DNA of 64,000 nt, from contig WHVD01000021.1 of assembly GCA_015178975.1 (NCBI GenBank), positions 558,001 through 622,000 on the forward strand, read 5' to 3'. The notes below the pieces were generated by a model. It was given only the letters and a program-made list of their open reading frames with translations. It was not told the origin of the DNA and ran no database searches. Origin of the DNA: Hysterangium stoloniferum. Lineage: Eukaryota > Basidiomycota > Agaricomycetes > Hysterangiales > Hysterangiaceae. Below, piece after piece: positions 55,126 to 64,000 of the stretch (position 1 is the first letter of the stretch; each line of letters opens with the position of its first letter). The position numbers were made by a program, and so were the translations under genes.

Positions 55126-55932
55126 TGTTACGACCAGACAATCCTGCCGGACTCCAGGCACTAACCTGTATGCCACCATACCCTACATGCACCAAATGTC
55201 TGTTTATAGGATTTCCTGCCCAGACTCCGTGCATCAAGACTTGTTACGTTCGACCTCATTACGACACATATCAGTCACCGGACTTCCCCCGGACTCCGTC
55301 TCTGTCTATGTCCGTCTTTGTCCCACGCATCAGTCACTGGACACCACTCAGAATCCCATCACCGCTCTAATTGAGCCCCGTTCCCATTTTAGTCAAATGA
55401 CCTGTCATGATTTGTACTCCACTCCCACTCTGTTTCCTGTTATGGGTTATGCTTTGTCATGATTCGGACTCTGCTCCGTTCCGTCCCATTCCTAACACCA
55501 AACTTGGTGTTTATTATTCCGTTTTATGTTTTGTTAGTTTTGTTTCATCATTACTGGATTTGGTATGTCATTCACTCCACAGTCTATACAAACTGGCAGA
55601 TGTTGTACATACAATCCAGTCAGAAAATTAGCTTAGATTCCTCCCAGTAATCTAATCCATTTTCCGCTCTAAACCCTTGCTTGATTCACATTGCTCTCAC
55701 TAGTTGGAGCCCACGGGCTCTGGTGTATCTATCTCTCTCACCAGTCTCGACTCACGACCCACGACCTCCGACTTACGACCCATGACCCCCACCTGGACTC
55801 CCTGGGATTCCTGTCCACCTGTCTGAAATTGGACAACACGATCTAGTGAGGGTGCAGCCTATAAGCTGAAGCCAAGTCCTACTGGATATTCCATGGGTTT
55901 CTCCAGAGACCCACCCTGTACGTATCCTAACA
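55126..55932 (+). repeat. 3' LTR of gypsy B copy 3
   Basis: 807 bp, preceded by the purine run AAAGGGAGGG and ending TATCCTAACA, followed by AACAC. Confidence 0.92.
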
Positions 55933-56401
55933 AACACTCCTTTTATTTCATTTATATTTTACATATTTTACTCACATTTTCCTATCTTTTACATTCTTTG
56001 ACTATTGCACCATTTCATTAGTTCGAAGCTCTGTGTATACTTGTGGGTGCTCTCAGTGCCAAATAGAAGTCACTTTTTACCCAATTGACACCACCTTGTA
56101 ACGACTCAGAACGTCGAACAGTGAGAGGTGTCCAGGGTGACATCTCAGCTACTAAGCCAGTAGCATTACTAACGAACTGCTAGCTTCAGGACTCGAATCA
56201 CGAAGGTTGAGTCCCTTACTCTGCTACTGCACTCATCGATACCACTACTGATTTGTGCTACTCTTACTCTTGCTCAGATAACCGATACCTCATTGATTAT
56301 CTTTCCCTTCTCAGTCTGTGAGTTGTACCAGGATGGTCAACTCACCTATTTTCTTCACTAGCCATCGCAAGCAACTACACAATTGCTCTAGTGACACATA
56401 T

Positions 56402-57206
56402 TGTTACGACTGGAATTCCCACCATACTCTGGGCAGTAACTTATACGCACCCATTGTCAGTTTACCGGAATTCCCACCGGACTCCATACGTCAGACTTGT
56501 CTACATTCAACTTCATTACATTGTGTATCAGTCACTGGAATACCCACTGGACTCTGTCCCTGTCTATGTCTGACCTCGTCCCATGCATCAGTCACCAGAC
56601 CCCACTCGGAAAACCCATCATCCCTCTAACAGAGCCCCGTTCCCATTTTAGTCAAATGACCTGTCACAATTTGGACTCTGCTCCCACTCCATTTCCCATT
56701 ATGGTTTATGATTTGTCATGATTCAGACTCCACTCCATTCTGTCCCGTATCTAACACCAAATTTGATGTTTACTATTCTTGTTTTATGTTTTGCTACTTT
56801 CATTTCATTATTACTGGATTTGGTATGTCACTCATTCCACAGTCTATATAGTCTGGCAGATGTTGTACATACAATCCAGTCAGAAAATCGGCTTAGATTC
56901 CCCCCAGTAATCTAATACATTTTCCACTCTAAACTCCTACTTGAATTACACTGCTCATGCTAGTTGGAGCTCACAGGCTCCGGCACATCTATCTCTTATT
57001 TATCTCAACTCCTGACCTCTTGACCCATGACCTCCAACCTACGTCCCCTTGACTCACAAATCCCACCCAGACTCCCTGGGATTCCCATCTACCTGTCTGA
57101 AATTGGATGACACAATCTCGCGAGGGTGCAGCCTATAAGCTGAAGCCAAGTCCTACCAGATATCCTGCAGGTTTCTCCAGAAACCCACCATGTACATACC
57201 CTAACA
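56402..57206 (+). mobile_element. Gypsy B solo LTR in the gypsy A-type LTR
   Basis: 805 bp, TGTTACGACTGG...ACCCTAACA, duplication CATAT (56397-56401 and 57207-57211). Diverged from the copy 3 LTRs, so it is an independent insertion. Confidence 0.92.
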
Positions 57207-57342
57207 CATATCATGTCTTCTTACTAGTACTATTAGTCTAGTAAGCTCTAGTATCGTACTTGATAGTCGATATTTGCTTGTCGTGCTTAAATAGTCAATA
57301 TTCTTCGTATATTGAGCAGTCAGAATCCAGCAACTCTTCACA

Positions 57343-58080
57343 CCCTGTGAGTGTGATTGGAAAGTAAACACTAAGGAGACTTTCCCACACCCACAGTGGA
57401 CTATACTACTAGGTGCTTATCTAAGCACCTATACAGGAGGTACTGATCTACATAAGGTAACTCACTCAATACTGCACCTACAGTGCTGGGAAAAATACTA
57501 CAAATATCAGAAAAATATGGAGGTCATAATAGACTATGTTAGAGCTGTAGTATCATACTCTAACACTCCCACCTGATGAGACAGCTCTATGCTAGTCCCA
57601 ATAGATTTCTCAAATATTCCACCTTTGGCTTAACCAATGGTTTGGTTAATAAATCTGCAGGCATCTCTGAAGTAGGTAGATGAACCACTTTAATCTTCCC
57701 ACTATCAACTTCCTGCCTTAACCAATATGTCCTCAAATCAAGATGCTTCATTCAACCATGGTGTTCAGGATCTCTGGCAACTGCCATAGCAGATTGGTTG
57801 TCAAGGTACAATGTGGATGCAGTCTTTTGAGGATATCCCAATTCCTCAAACAAGTTCTGCAACCATAATACCTCTGCACTTGCTGATACTGCTGAAATAT
57901 ACTCTGCTTCAGTAGTAGATAGAGTAACAATAGTTTGCAGTTTACTCTGCCAGCTAATGGCTCCAGTACCCATTTTAACCAGTAGATTTTCCAGTAGATT
58001 TATCACCTCCATGATCAGCATCTGAATAGGACTGTAAGGTACTTCGTACTGTAAGTGCAAAGTATCTTAATGGGGGAAGA
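57343..58080 (-). mobile_element. Copia element D, 3' part on the minus strand
   Basis: The minus-strand frame at 57752-58060 reads GAISWQSKLQTIVTLSTTEAEYISAVSASAEVLWLQNLFEEL...LDNQSAMAVARDPEHHG, which is the RNase H end of a copia pol. To its left, on the minus strand, a purine run (AGGTGGGAG) precedes TGTTAGAGTATG at about 57564, the likely start of its 3' LTR. That LTR continues down to 57348 and, beyond the nested elements, into 47.6-47.84 kb. Only this fragment is recognisable. Confidence 0.75.
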
Positions 58081-58151
58081 TGTGTACAAACTGATTTCTT
58101 GTTTTTTTGAGAACTTTTGAGAGCCTTATATACATAAGAAAGGAACTGAGA

Positions 58152-58296
58152 GTGGTATGATCTATGCAAGTGGTATGATCTATGCAAGTGGTATGATCTA
58201 TGTGAGTGGTATGATCTATGCGAGTGGTATGATCTATGTGAGTGGTACGATCTAGGTGAATGGTACAATCTATGCGAGTGGTATGATCTACACAAA
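58152..58296. repeat. 18-bp tandem repeat, about eight units
   Basis: The unit GTGGTATGATCTATGCGA with small variations. On the minus strand it reads as repeated YHSHRS. It adjoins the copia D remnant. Confidence 0.9.
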
Positions 58297-58299
58297 TGG

Positions 58300-58641
58300 T
58301 TGACAATAGACACGTGACATCTTAGATATTGATGACAAGATTGCCGTGTAGGGAGTCTCACTCCCTTACACCTCCCAGGCACTCGAATATCGACTGTCCC
58401 CAGTCGATCTCCATGTTATGTTGCTGTGACAATGGAACTGCTCTGATCATGCATTGAAGTGTGGAGGATGTTGATTGGAGATGCAAAGGATGTAGTGCCC
58501 AATAAGACAATAGAAGAGATGCAAGTTCACACCCAAGTGAAGAGCCAGACATTGAAAGGGATCTCGCAGGATAGTGGATGTTATTGCAGACATGATAAGT
58601 GTGCTGAGGGATGGACAGATGTGGTGAGTGTAGGGGCGAGT
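58300..58641. other. Spacer between copia D and the gypsy F remnant
   Basis: Two small inverted repeats (GGGAGTCTCACTCCC near 58349 and GACTGTCCCCAGTC near 58393) are visible, but no gene. Confidence 0.4.
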
Positions 58642-60235
58642 CTACTTGTCAGAGTTTGAAGGGCAAACATCATCATATAGAATATCTTTGGGATTGACAA
58701 CTGGAATGATTGTACGAGAGTGTGGGTAGTATGGAATAAGGCAGAACACAGCATAGGGTTGTTTGCTAACTGTGCCATCCAGCTCAGCTAAGATATAGGC
58801 CCTGTTTTGAGTCTGACGAACAATGATAAGTGGACCCAAGTAGTGCGGTTTTGTTTTGCATGATAATTCTGTGTCAACATGCAAGTTCCTTACTAGCACG
58901 AGTGAGCCCTCCTTAAAATCGTAGTCAACTATGAGGTGTTCATGGTCTTTCTTGAACTGGGCGATAGATGCATAACAGGACTTCAGGACTTGTTCTTTGA
59001 TAGCAGCAAGATCCACTGGTCGTTTTTCAAGTTGTTGAGCATGGAGGGCAACAAGTTCACTGGTTGGAAGAGGGGTGTCAATTTTTGGCACAAGGTAAGT
59101 TGCTTCGACAACGTCAAAAGGGAGAATTGGCTCAATGCCATGGGCCAAGTAAAATGGCGAATAACCTGTATCCTTCTTGACAGTGACATGATTGGCACAA
59201 AAAACGTGAGACACAATTTCTGGCAATGAGAGAGGTTACCTTTGCAAGCTTTAATTAGGGATTCATGAATGGTATGATGGTTGCATTCAACAATGCCATT
59301 AGCTTGTTTATTGTATGCAGAAATGTGAATGTGGTGGATGTGATATTTCGAGGCAAGCCAGTCCAATGCTGCAATGAAAGGAGTGCCATTGTTTGTAATG
59401 ATTTCTGAAAGGGCACCCCAGTGACAGAATATTGTTAAATATGAATTTTCCCAATGTTACTGCAGTTTTGTGTGCCAGTATCTTGAACTCCAGATATGAA
59501 GTAAGAGAACAGTGGCCCTGAACAATGTATTGTAAACCTGATGCCTTTGGCATGTGCATAGTGTCGAGATGTGCACATTGAAAGAGTGAGGTGGGGGTGG
59601 TGACCATAGGAGGAATAAAAACACATTGTGTGCTATGGAGTTGGCATTCATGACATGTCTTGACAAACCATTCTACATTGCTGTCAAGTCCTGGCCACCA
59701 AAAGTGATCCAACAAATTTTTTCACATCAAAAATGCCTGTTTGTGTCCCAGTTAATCATGTGCCTGTGAAATGAGAGAAAGATGTTTGTTCAGATCAAGA
59801 ATTACAAGGTGATGCATGCCTGAGTTGCTAGGGTGCCAGAGTTTACTGTTTTTGACAAAAAAGTGCAGAGATCTTCGAATAAATTGTTTTGTTGCTGCTT
59901 CAGACAGTCCAGGCAGTTTTTGAGTGGTTGAAAGAGTGGTTGAAAGAAAGTTGAAAATGAGGGGCAGTTGGGAATCCATGAAAATGTTGTCTTGAGTGCG
60001 GGGAATGTCACTTTGAAGAGAGCTGGTCACATTATTAAGGGAGAATGCCGAAAATGGGGAAGAAGAGGCAGAGTCGAGGGCATTGTTTGTGAGGTATCCA
60101 TTGTGATCTGTCCAACTATTAATCCATACCCCTAAACCTAAAACATCATCAATCCATCCATCGTCCATATCCTCCATCTGTCAGTCAACCATTTTAATCA
60201 TCATTAAATCTGTACCTCCTGCACTGCCGAATTTT
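58642..60235 (-). mobile_element. Gypsy remnant of a third lineage (F): integrase region
   Basis: On the minus strand from right to left: a segment ending VILDLNKHLSLISQAHD (about 59752-60177); the integrase zinc-finger region FWWPGLDSNVEWFVKTCHECQ (about 59630-59700); core end HIHISAYNKQANGIVECNHHTIHESLIKAC (about 59250-59340); and the C-terminal part GYSPFYLAHGIEPILPFDVVEATYLVP...KPHYLGPLIIVRQTQNRAYILAELDGT (58642-59226). The motifs differ from families A and B, so this is a separate clade. No LTRs, RT or chromodomain are seen. Old, with many breaks. Confidence 0.8.
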
Positions 60236-61130
60236 GACTTCTTGCTTTCTAGCTTCTTTGCCTCACAGACACTGCTGAATTTTGACTTCTTGCTTTATAG
60301 CTTCTTTGTCTCATGGAGCCAGGATAAGTGATGAGAGAAATGAGGATTTTGAGAGGCTTGTGTAAGATGCAATGGGTTGTAGGTGGACAGGACAGTTGGA
60401 ACAGAGCTGGTGAAATGTGGATGGGGTGTAGGACTGACAAAAGGTGCACTGATGAACAAGGCAGATCATGAATGTGTGCCAATAGAAAGGAACAGATGTG
60501 GGATGTGCTGGTAAACAAGAGTGCTGTGAATGAGGGGGTGTTGATGTGGACATGCGCTGGGGAATGAGACTGACACAATTGTGCAGGCTGAGAGAAAGGA
60601 ACAGATGCGGTGATGTGCTAATGGATGAGAGTGATAGGGCCTTGACATGAATGTGTGGTGTGCAGGGTGTGCAGTGGCGTGGATGTGTGCACATGGGAGG
60701 GTGTGTGGTGGTATATTGCACCAAAATGGAGTCGTTGAATGTTCAAAGGGATCTTGAAGGGTGGTCGATGTGATTTTGCACTGAAATGGAGTTGTTAAAC
60801 ATTCGAAGTGATCTTGAATGGTGGGAGACATGATGGCAAGCATGATTGAGTGCATTGAGGAAAGGACAGATGTGACAGGAGTAATAATGCACTGAAGTAG
60901 AACAGATGTGATGATACCAAAGTGGGACAGGTGGTTGAAAGGGGTGTTGAAGGATGGCAGATGGGACTGACGTGACGCTGGTGCCGATATAGAAGCAGAT
61001 GATGACATAAATAAGATGATGTGTGGCTGATAAGACTGACACAATACTGGCACCAATAGGGAGCGAGAAAAAGGCTCTTAATCTTAAGTGCAGGGTTCAA
61101 CAAAGAGTGGGGCTCCACTATGTAAGGTAC
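60236..61130. repeat. Low-complexity degenerate repeats
   Basis: GCTGAATTTTGACTTCTTGC is duplicated at 60224 and 60270. The rest consists of diffuse variants of ACAGATGTG, GATGTGCTG and CTGAAATGGAGT. Long-looking minus-strand frames here are Ser/His/Pro-rich, with no recognised family. Confidence 0.5.
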
Positions 61131-61135
61131 TTTGT

Positions 61136-62062
61136 TGTTAGGGTACATACATGGTGGGTTTCCGGAGAAACCCACGGGATATCCAGTAGGACTTGGCTTC
61201 AGCTTATTGGCTGCACCCTCATGAGATAGTGTTGTCCAATTTCAGACAGGTGGATGGGAATCCCAGGGAGTCTGGGCAGGGTTCGTGGGTCGAGGGGTTG
61301 TAGGTCATAGGTTGTGGGTTGAGAGGTTGGGAGTCAAGATAAATAAGAGAGATAGATGCGCTGGAGCCCATGGGCTCTGACTAGCATGAGCGGTGTAATT
61401 CAAGTAGGAGTTTAGAGTGGAAAATGTATTAGATTACTGGGGGGAATCTAAGCCAATTTTCTGACTGGATTGTATGTACAACATCTGCCAGACTATATAG
61501 ACCATGGAATGAATGACATACCAAATCCAGTAATGATGAAATGAAACTAGCAAAACATGAAACGAGAATAGAGAACACCAAATTTGGTGTTAGGAACGGG
61601 ATGGAATGGAGCAGAGTCCAAATCGTGACAAATCATAAACCATAACGGGAAATGGAGCGGGAGCAGAGTCTGAATCATGACAAATCATAAACTATAATGG
61701 GAAATGGAGCAGGAGTGGAGTCTGAATCATGACAGGTCAAAACCCATAATGGGAACAGAGTGGGAGTGGAGTCCAAATCGTGACAGGTCATTTGACTATA
61801 ACAGGAATGGGGCTCAGTTAGAGGGATGATGGGTTTTTTGAGCAGGGTCCAGTGACTGATGCGTGGGACAGAGTTGGACATAGACAGGGACAAAGTCCGG
61901 TGGGTATTCCGGTGACTGATACATGAAGTAACAAAGTCAAGTGTGGACAAGTCTGACGTACAGAGTCCGGCGGGAATTCTGGTAAACTGACAATTGGTGC
62001 GTATAGGGTGCGGGTGCATATAAGTTAGTGCCCAGAGTCCAGCGGGAATTCTGGTTGTAACA
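61136..62062 (-). repeat. 3' LTR of gypsy B copy 5
   Basis: 927 bp, about 100 bp longer than other family B LTRs. The extra length is explained by three to four imperfect copies of a segment of about 58 bp (AATGGAGC, GGAGCAGAGTC, AATCATGACAAATCATAAAC) at about 61612-61800. The inner end reads TTGTAACA on the plus strand. Confidence 0.88.
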
Positions 62063-62213
62063 GTACCCTCCCTTTATGCTGAAGTCCCAAAGAGGCTCTA
62101 GACCTTGATAAGGTTTTGTTGGCTATGTGCCTGTGTCAAAAGTCATGTCAGTTACATGTATGTGTCATAAAGTCACATGATCTGGAAGGTAAGGTTCAGA
62201 TGTGACGAGCCAA

Positions 62214-62220
62214 TATAAAA
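62214..62220 (+). promoter_or_regulatory. TATA-like box of the antisense gene, copy 5
   Basis: TATAAAA 51 bp before the ATG at 62271. It is the positional equivalent of the boxes in copies 1 and 3. Confidence 0.5.
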
Positions 62221-62270
62221 AATTGAAAAAATGAATTTTCTTCTTCTTTATTACCTCCATCATCGACACC

Positions 62271-63199
62271 ATGGGACCAAAGCCAATGCCAAGAAGACCA
62301 CCATATTAGGCACCTCTCACTGTGGCCCAAATACTGGCTCAGTGAGAGGAGCAGTGCCGACAATGAGAAGAGGTGGAAAGGGAGGCCAAGGAGGTTGAGG
62401 AGGATTTGGACAGGGAATATCAGGTGGCATTGGCTGTGGAGAAAGCGGCTGAGGAGCAGAGGAAGAAGGATGAGGAGGAGGCTGCATGGGTTGCCATGGA
62501 GAAAGCCTGGGCGGCTGCAGATTGGGCCATGGTTGCTGTGGGCAAAGTAAGTCCCATAGATATAACATGTCATTTTAACTGACTTGGTATTTTCAGTGCA
62601 AGGCAACAGAGGTCGAGTCCAAGTCCAAGGGGGAGCCGGAGAGCCCCCAGAAGGTAAGTCTCAGGTCCATGGGAATTCCAGGAAGCTAACCACAGCAACA
62701 GAAGTCCATGAAAGTGGCACCAGTCCAACTACCTACGAGGAATGACCCACAGTGTTCCGGTTGTAATGGCTGGAACACTGATTGCAATCAAAAGTCTAGG
62801 CAGGGACCAGGCTGTTTCCAGTGCATGCACCTCAAAGTGAGGTGCTCACTCATTCATGAGCAGCCCATGGGGTCCATGGCATGGGAAACAAGTGGGTCAG
62901 ATGGGATTTTGGGACTGGATGAGGTTTTGGGGTGGATCGCTGAGGGCATAGAGGCCCAAAACAGGTTGCTGAGGAAGAGCAACAAGGTGCAAATAGTAGT
63001 GGCCAATGAGCTCCATGGGCTCCATGATGAGTTTTGGAAATTCCTCGTGGAGTATGGTGGCTATGTGTATGAAGAGCCACAGATCAGAAGTTCTGAGGAT
63101 GCTGGGTCAGATGAGGATGGGGTGCCTGCGGAGATAGCGGAGCTCCCTCAGGAGATGGCTGAGGTGGGGAAAAAACACAGTCCTATAAATGTAGACTGA
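62271..63199 (+). CDS. Antisense accessory gene of gypsy B copy 5, zinc-cluster pattern
   Basis: The clearest copy. ATG at 62271; an A/E/K-rich helical first part (EREAKEVEEDLDREYQVALA and so on). Intron-like intervals follow at 62547-62596 (GTAAGT...CAG, 50 bp, with CTGAC branch-like) and 62654-62701 (GTAAGT...CAG, 48 bp, with GCTAAC branch-like). The three exon-like intervals are each a multiple of three long. The last contains CSGCNGWNTDC, nine residues, CFQCMHLKVRC (about 62754-62845), a middle helix-rich part (ANELHGLHDEFWKFLVEYGGY) and an acidic end, stopping at 63199. The pattern matches fungal Zn2Cys6 zinc clusters. Role unknown; regulation of element or host transcription is inferred. 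It may not be functional in this old copy. Confidence 0.62.
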
Positions 63200-63303
63200 A
63201 TAAAATCAAACTTGATAATGATTTTTTTGAAAATAAAAGTAAAGCATGAAAAACATAAGAATCAAAGTCCGTGGAAAATCTGCTTAAGGACTTGAAAAAC
63301 ATG

Positions 63304-64000
63304 TCAGATCCTATAAAAGCAAAGAGAGACATAGGGTGACAGGGAATAATGAGAATGAGTCCAAATGTAACATGGGGTCCGTGGAGTGCGGTCAGAGAGA
63401 AGATAGTGGTCCAGGCTTGAGCAGGTAACTGTATGAAAGTCAGTAATGATTTCTGTGGCATTACTGAGTTCCATGGCCAAAATCCATGAAGTCTCTTCAT
63501 TGGTGCCCTTGTAACCCGCCCACCTGACCAAGTAAAGCAGTTTACAAGTGTGTCGACACTTGTCAATTTTTGAATCTAAAATTTGTGAGATTTCAAACTC
63601 AGGTTCTCCATCAATAATGACCAGAGGGGGCAGAGATTGCACATGATCTGGGATCGTGTTAGCAGTACAAGGTTCTAACATAGAAATATGAAATACTGGG
63701 TGTACTGCATGCATGCTATCTGGAAGCCGTAGGGTCCAAGAGACTGAACCTACTTGTGCTATTATTTCAAATGGACCTAAATATTTTTCAGCAAGCTTTT
63801 TTGATGGACAGGGAGTCCAAAAGAATTGAGCTTTGACAAAAACACGATCGCCAATCTTCAAGTTGGGTGGCGGAATCCAGTGTTTGTCTGCTGAACATTG
63901 ATATTGCTCTTGGGTGGACTTTATTGCAGTCTGGAGTTCCTTGTGAAGCTCGTGGAGGTCCATGGTGAACTCTTGAGTGCAGGCAGAGTGAGATTTCATT
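63304..64000 (-). pseudogene. Gypsy B copy 5 integrase end and chromodomain
   Basis: On the minus strand: GDRVFVKAQFFW (about 63840), KYLGPFEIIAQVGSVSWTLRLPDSM (about 63730), HISMLEPCTANTIPDHVQS, and then the chromodomain LLYLVRWAGYKGTNEETSWILAMEL (about 63480-63550). This matches copies 1 and 3. Cut by the window end. Confidence 0.85.

Larger units (their letters stand above)
47886..55932 (+). mobile_element. Gypsy family B copy 3, full-length
   Basis: LTRs 47886-48722 and 55126-55932 (TGTTAC...TCCTAACA), duplication AACAC (47881-47885 and 55933-55937), 8.05 kb. Parts: 5' LTR, self-priming-type site (48725-48735), gag, pol with protease to chromodomain, antisense accessory gene and 3' LTR. 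It is complete in layout but more decayed than copy 1, with roughly ten or more breaks. Confidence 0.94.
47842..57342 (+). mobile_element. Gypsy A-type solo LTR split by two family B insertions
   Basis: It begins TGTGAGGAGTATGC (47842), continues after copy 3 at about 55938-56396 and after a B solo LTR at 57212, and ends CTCTTCACA (57342). CCCTG flanks it (47837-47841 and 57343-57347). Removing both inserts leaves about 640 bp, the same as the gypsy A LTR (642 bp). The sequence is similar but clearly diverged, so it is an older relative. Confidence 0.88.
61136..64000 (-). mobile_element. Gypsy family B copy 5, minus strand, cut by the window end
   Basis: Its 3' LTR is 61136-62062 and the body continues past 64000. 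Parts seen: 3' LTR, purine run (plus-strand CCCTCCCTTT), the accessory gene (plus strand, i.e. antisense to the element), chromodomain and integrase C-terminal part. CpG-poor and old. Confidence 0.9.

Noticed and set aside
60249-61175. Several minus-strand frames of 100-200 residues as host genes
   Set aside because: They are low-complexity, Ser/His/Pro-rich, mutually overlapping frames over degenerate repeats, with no recognised motif.

Overview
This window looks like a transposon graveyard from a filamentous fungus, most likely an agaricomycete basidiomycete (a lineage inference of moderate confidence). The reasons are chromodomain gypsy elements, copia elements, very short GT-AG intron-like intervals (about 50-60 bp), a Zn2Cys6-type cysteine pattern, and remnants of a P-loop NTPase that I recall (unconfirmed) as multicopy in agaricomycetes. 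Bacterial operons, rRNA, convincing tRNA genes and CRISPR arrays are absent. No clearly functional host gene is visible. The density of nested elements suggests heterochromatin, possibly pericentromeric.

Layout. 1-3.24 kb: degenerate tandem and higher-order repeats. 3.57-19.73 kb: a copia element (5-bp target duplication GAACT) split by a large gypsy element called family A here (4.75-16.04 kb, duplication GTCCC), whose 3' LTR holds a 207-bp solo LTR. 20.19-31.48 kb: gypsy family B copy 1 (duplication CAATA), whose 3' LTR is split by a 2.1-kb LTR-like element C, itself carrying a family B solo LTR. 31.5-39.6 kb: the only stretch mostly free of LTR elements, with hairpins, small tandem duplications and remnants of host genes. 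39.66-46.64 kb: family B copy 2, minus strand, partial, with a 1.4-kb insertion. 46.85-47.06 kb: a small solo LTR. 47.84-57.34 kb: a family A-type solo LTR split by family B copy 3 (47.89-55.93 kb) and another family B solo LTR; the host sequence is a minus-strand copia element D. 58.64-60.2 kb: integrase remnant of a third gypsy lineage. 61.14-64.0 kb: family B copy 5, minus strand, running off the window.

Most notable biology. Family B copies carry, between pol and the 3' LTR and on the opposite strand, a conserved accessory gene with its own TATA-like box, intron-like intervals, an A/E/K-rich segment, a six-cysteine zinc-cluster pattern and an acidic tail; three copies preserve it. Family B also shows an 11-nt perfect complementarity between the predicted transcript 5' end and the site just inside the 5' LTR, as expected for Tf1/sushi-type self-priming. 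The copia LTR carries an uninterrupted heat-shock-element-like array and a primer site matching half of initiator tRNA-Met. Family A has an extra ORF region downstream of its chromodomain with a promoter-like TATA run. Differences between the two family A LTRs are almost all CpG transitions, which distorts LTR dating of the nest.

All LTR elements are treated as fossils: boundaries, family, parts and nesting are given, but not individual inactivating changes.
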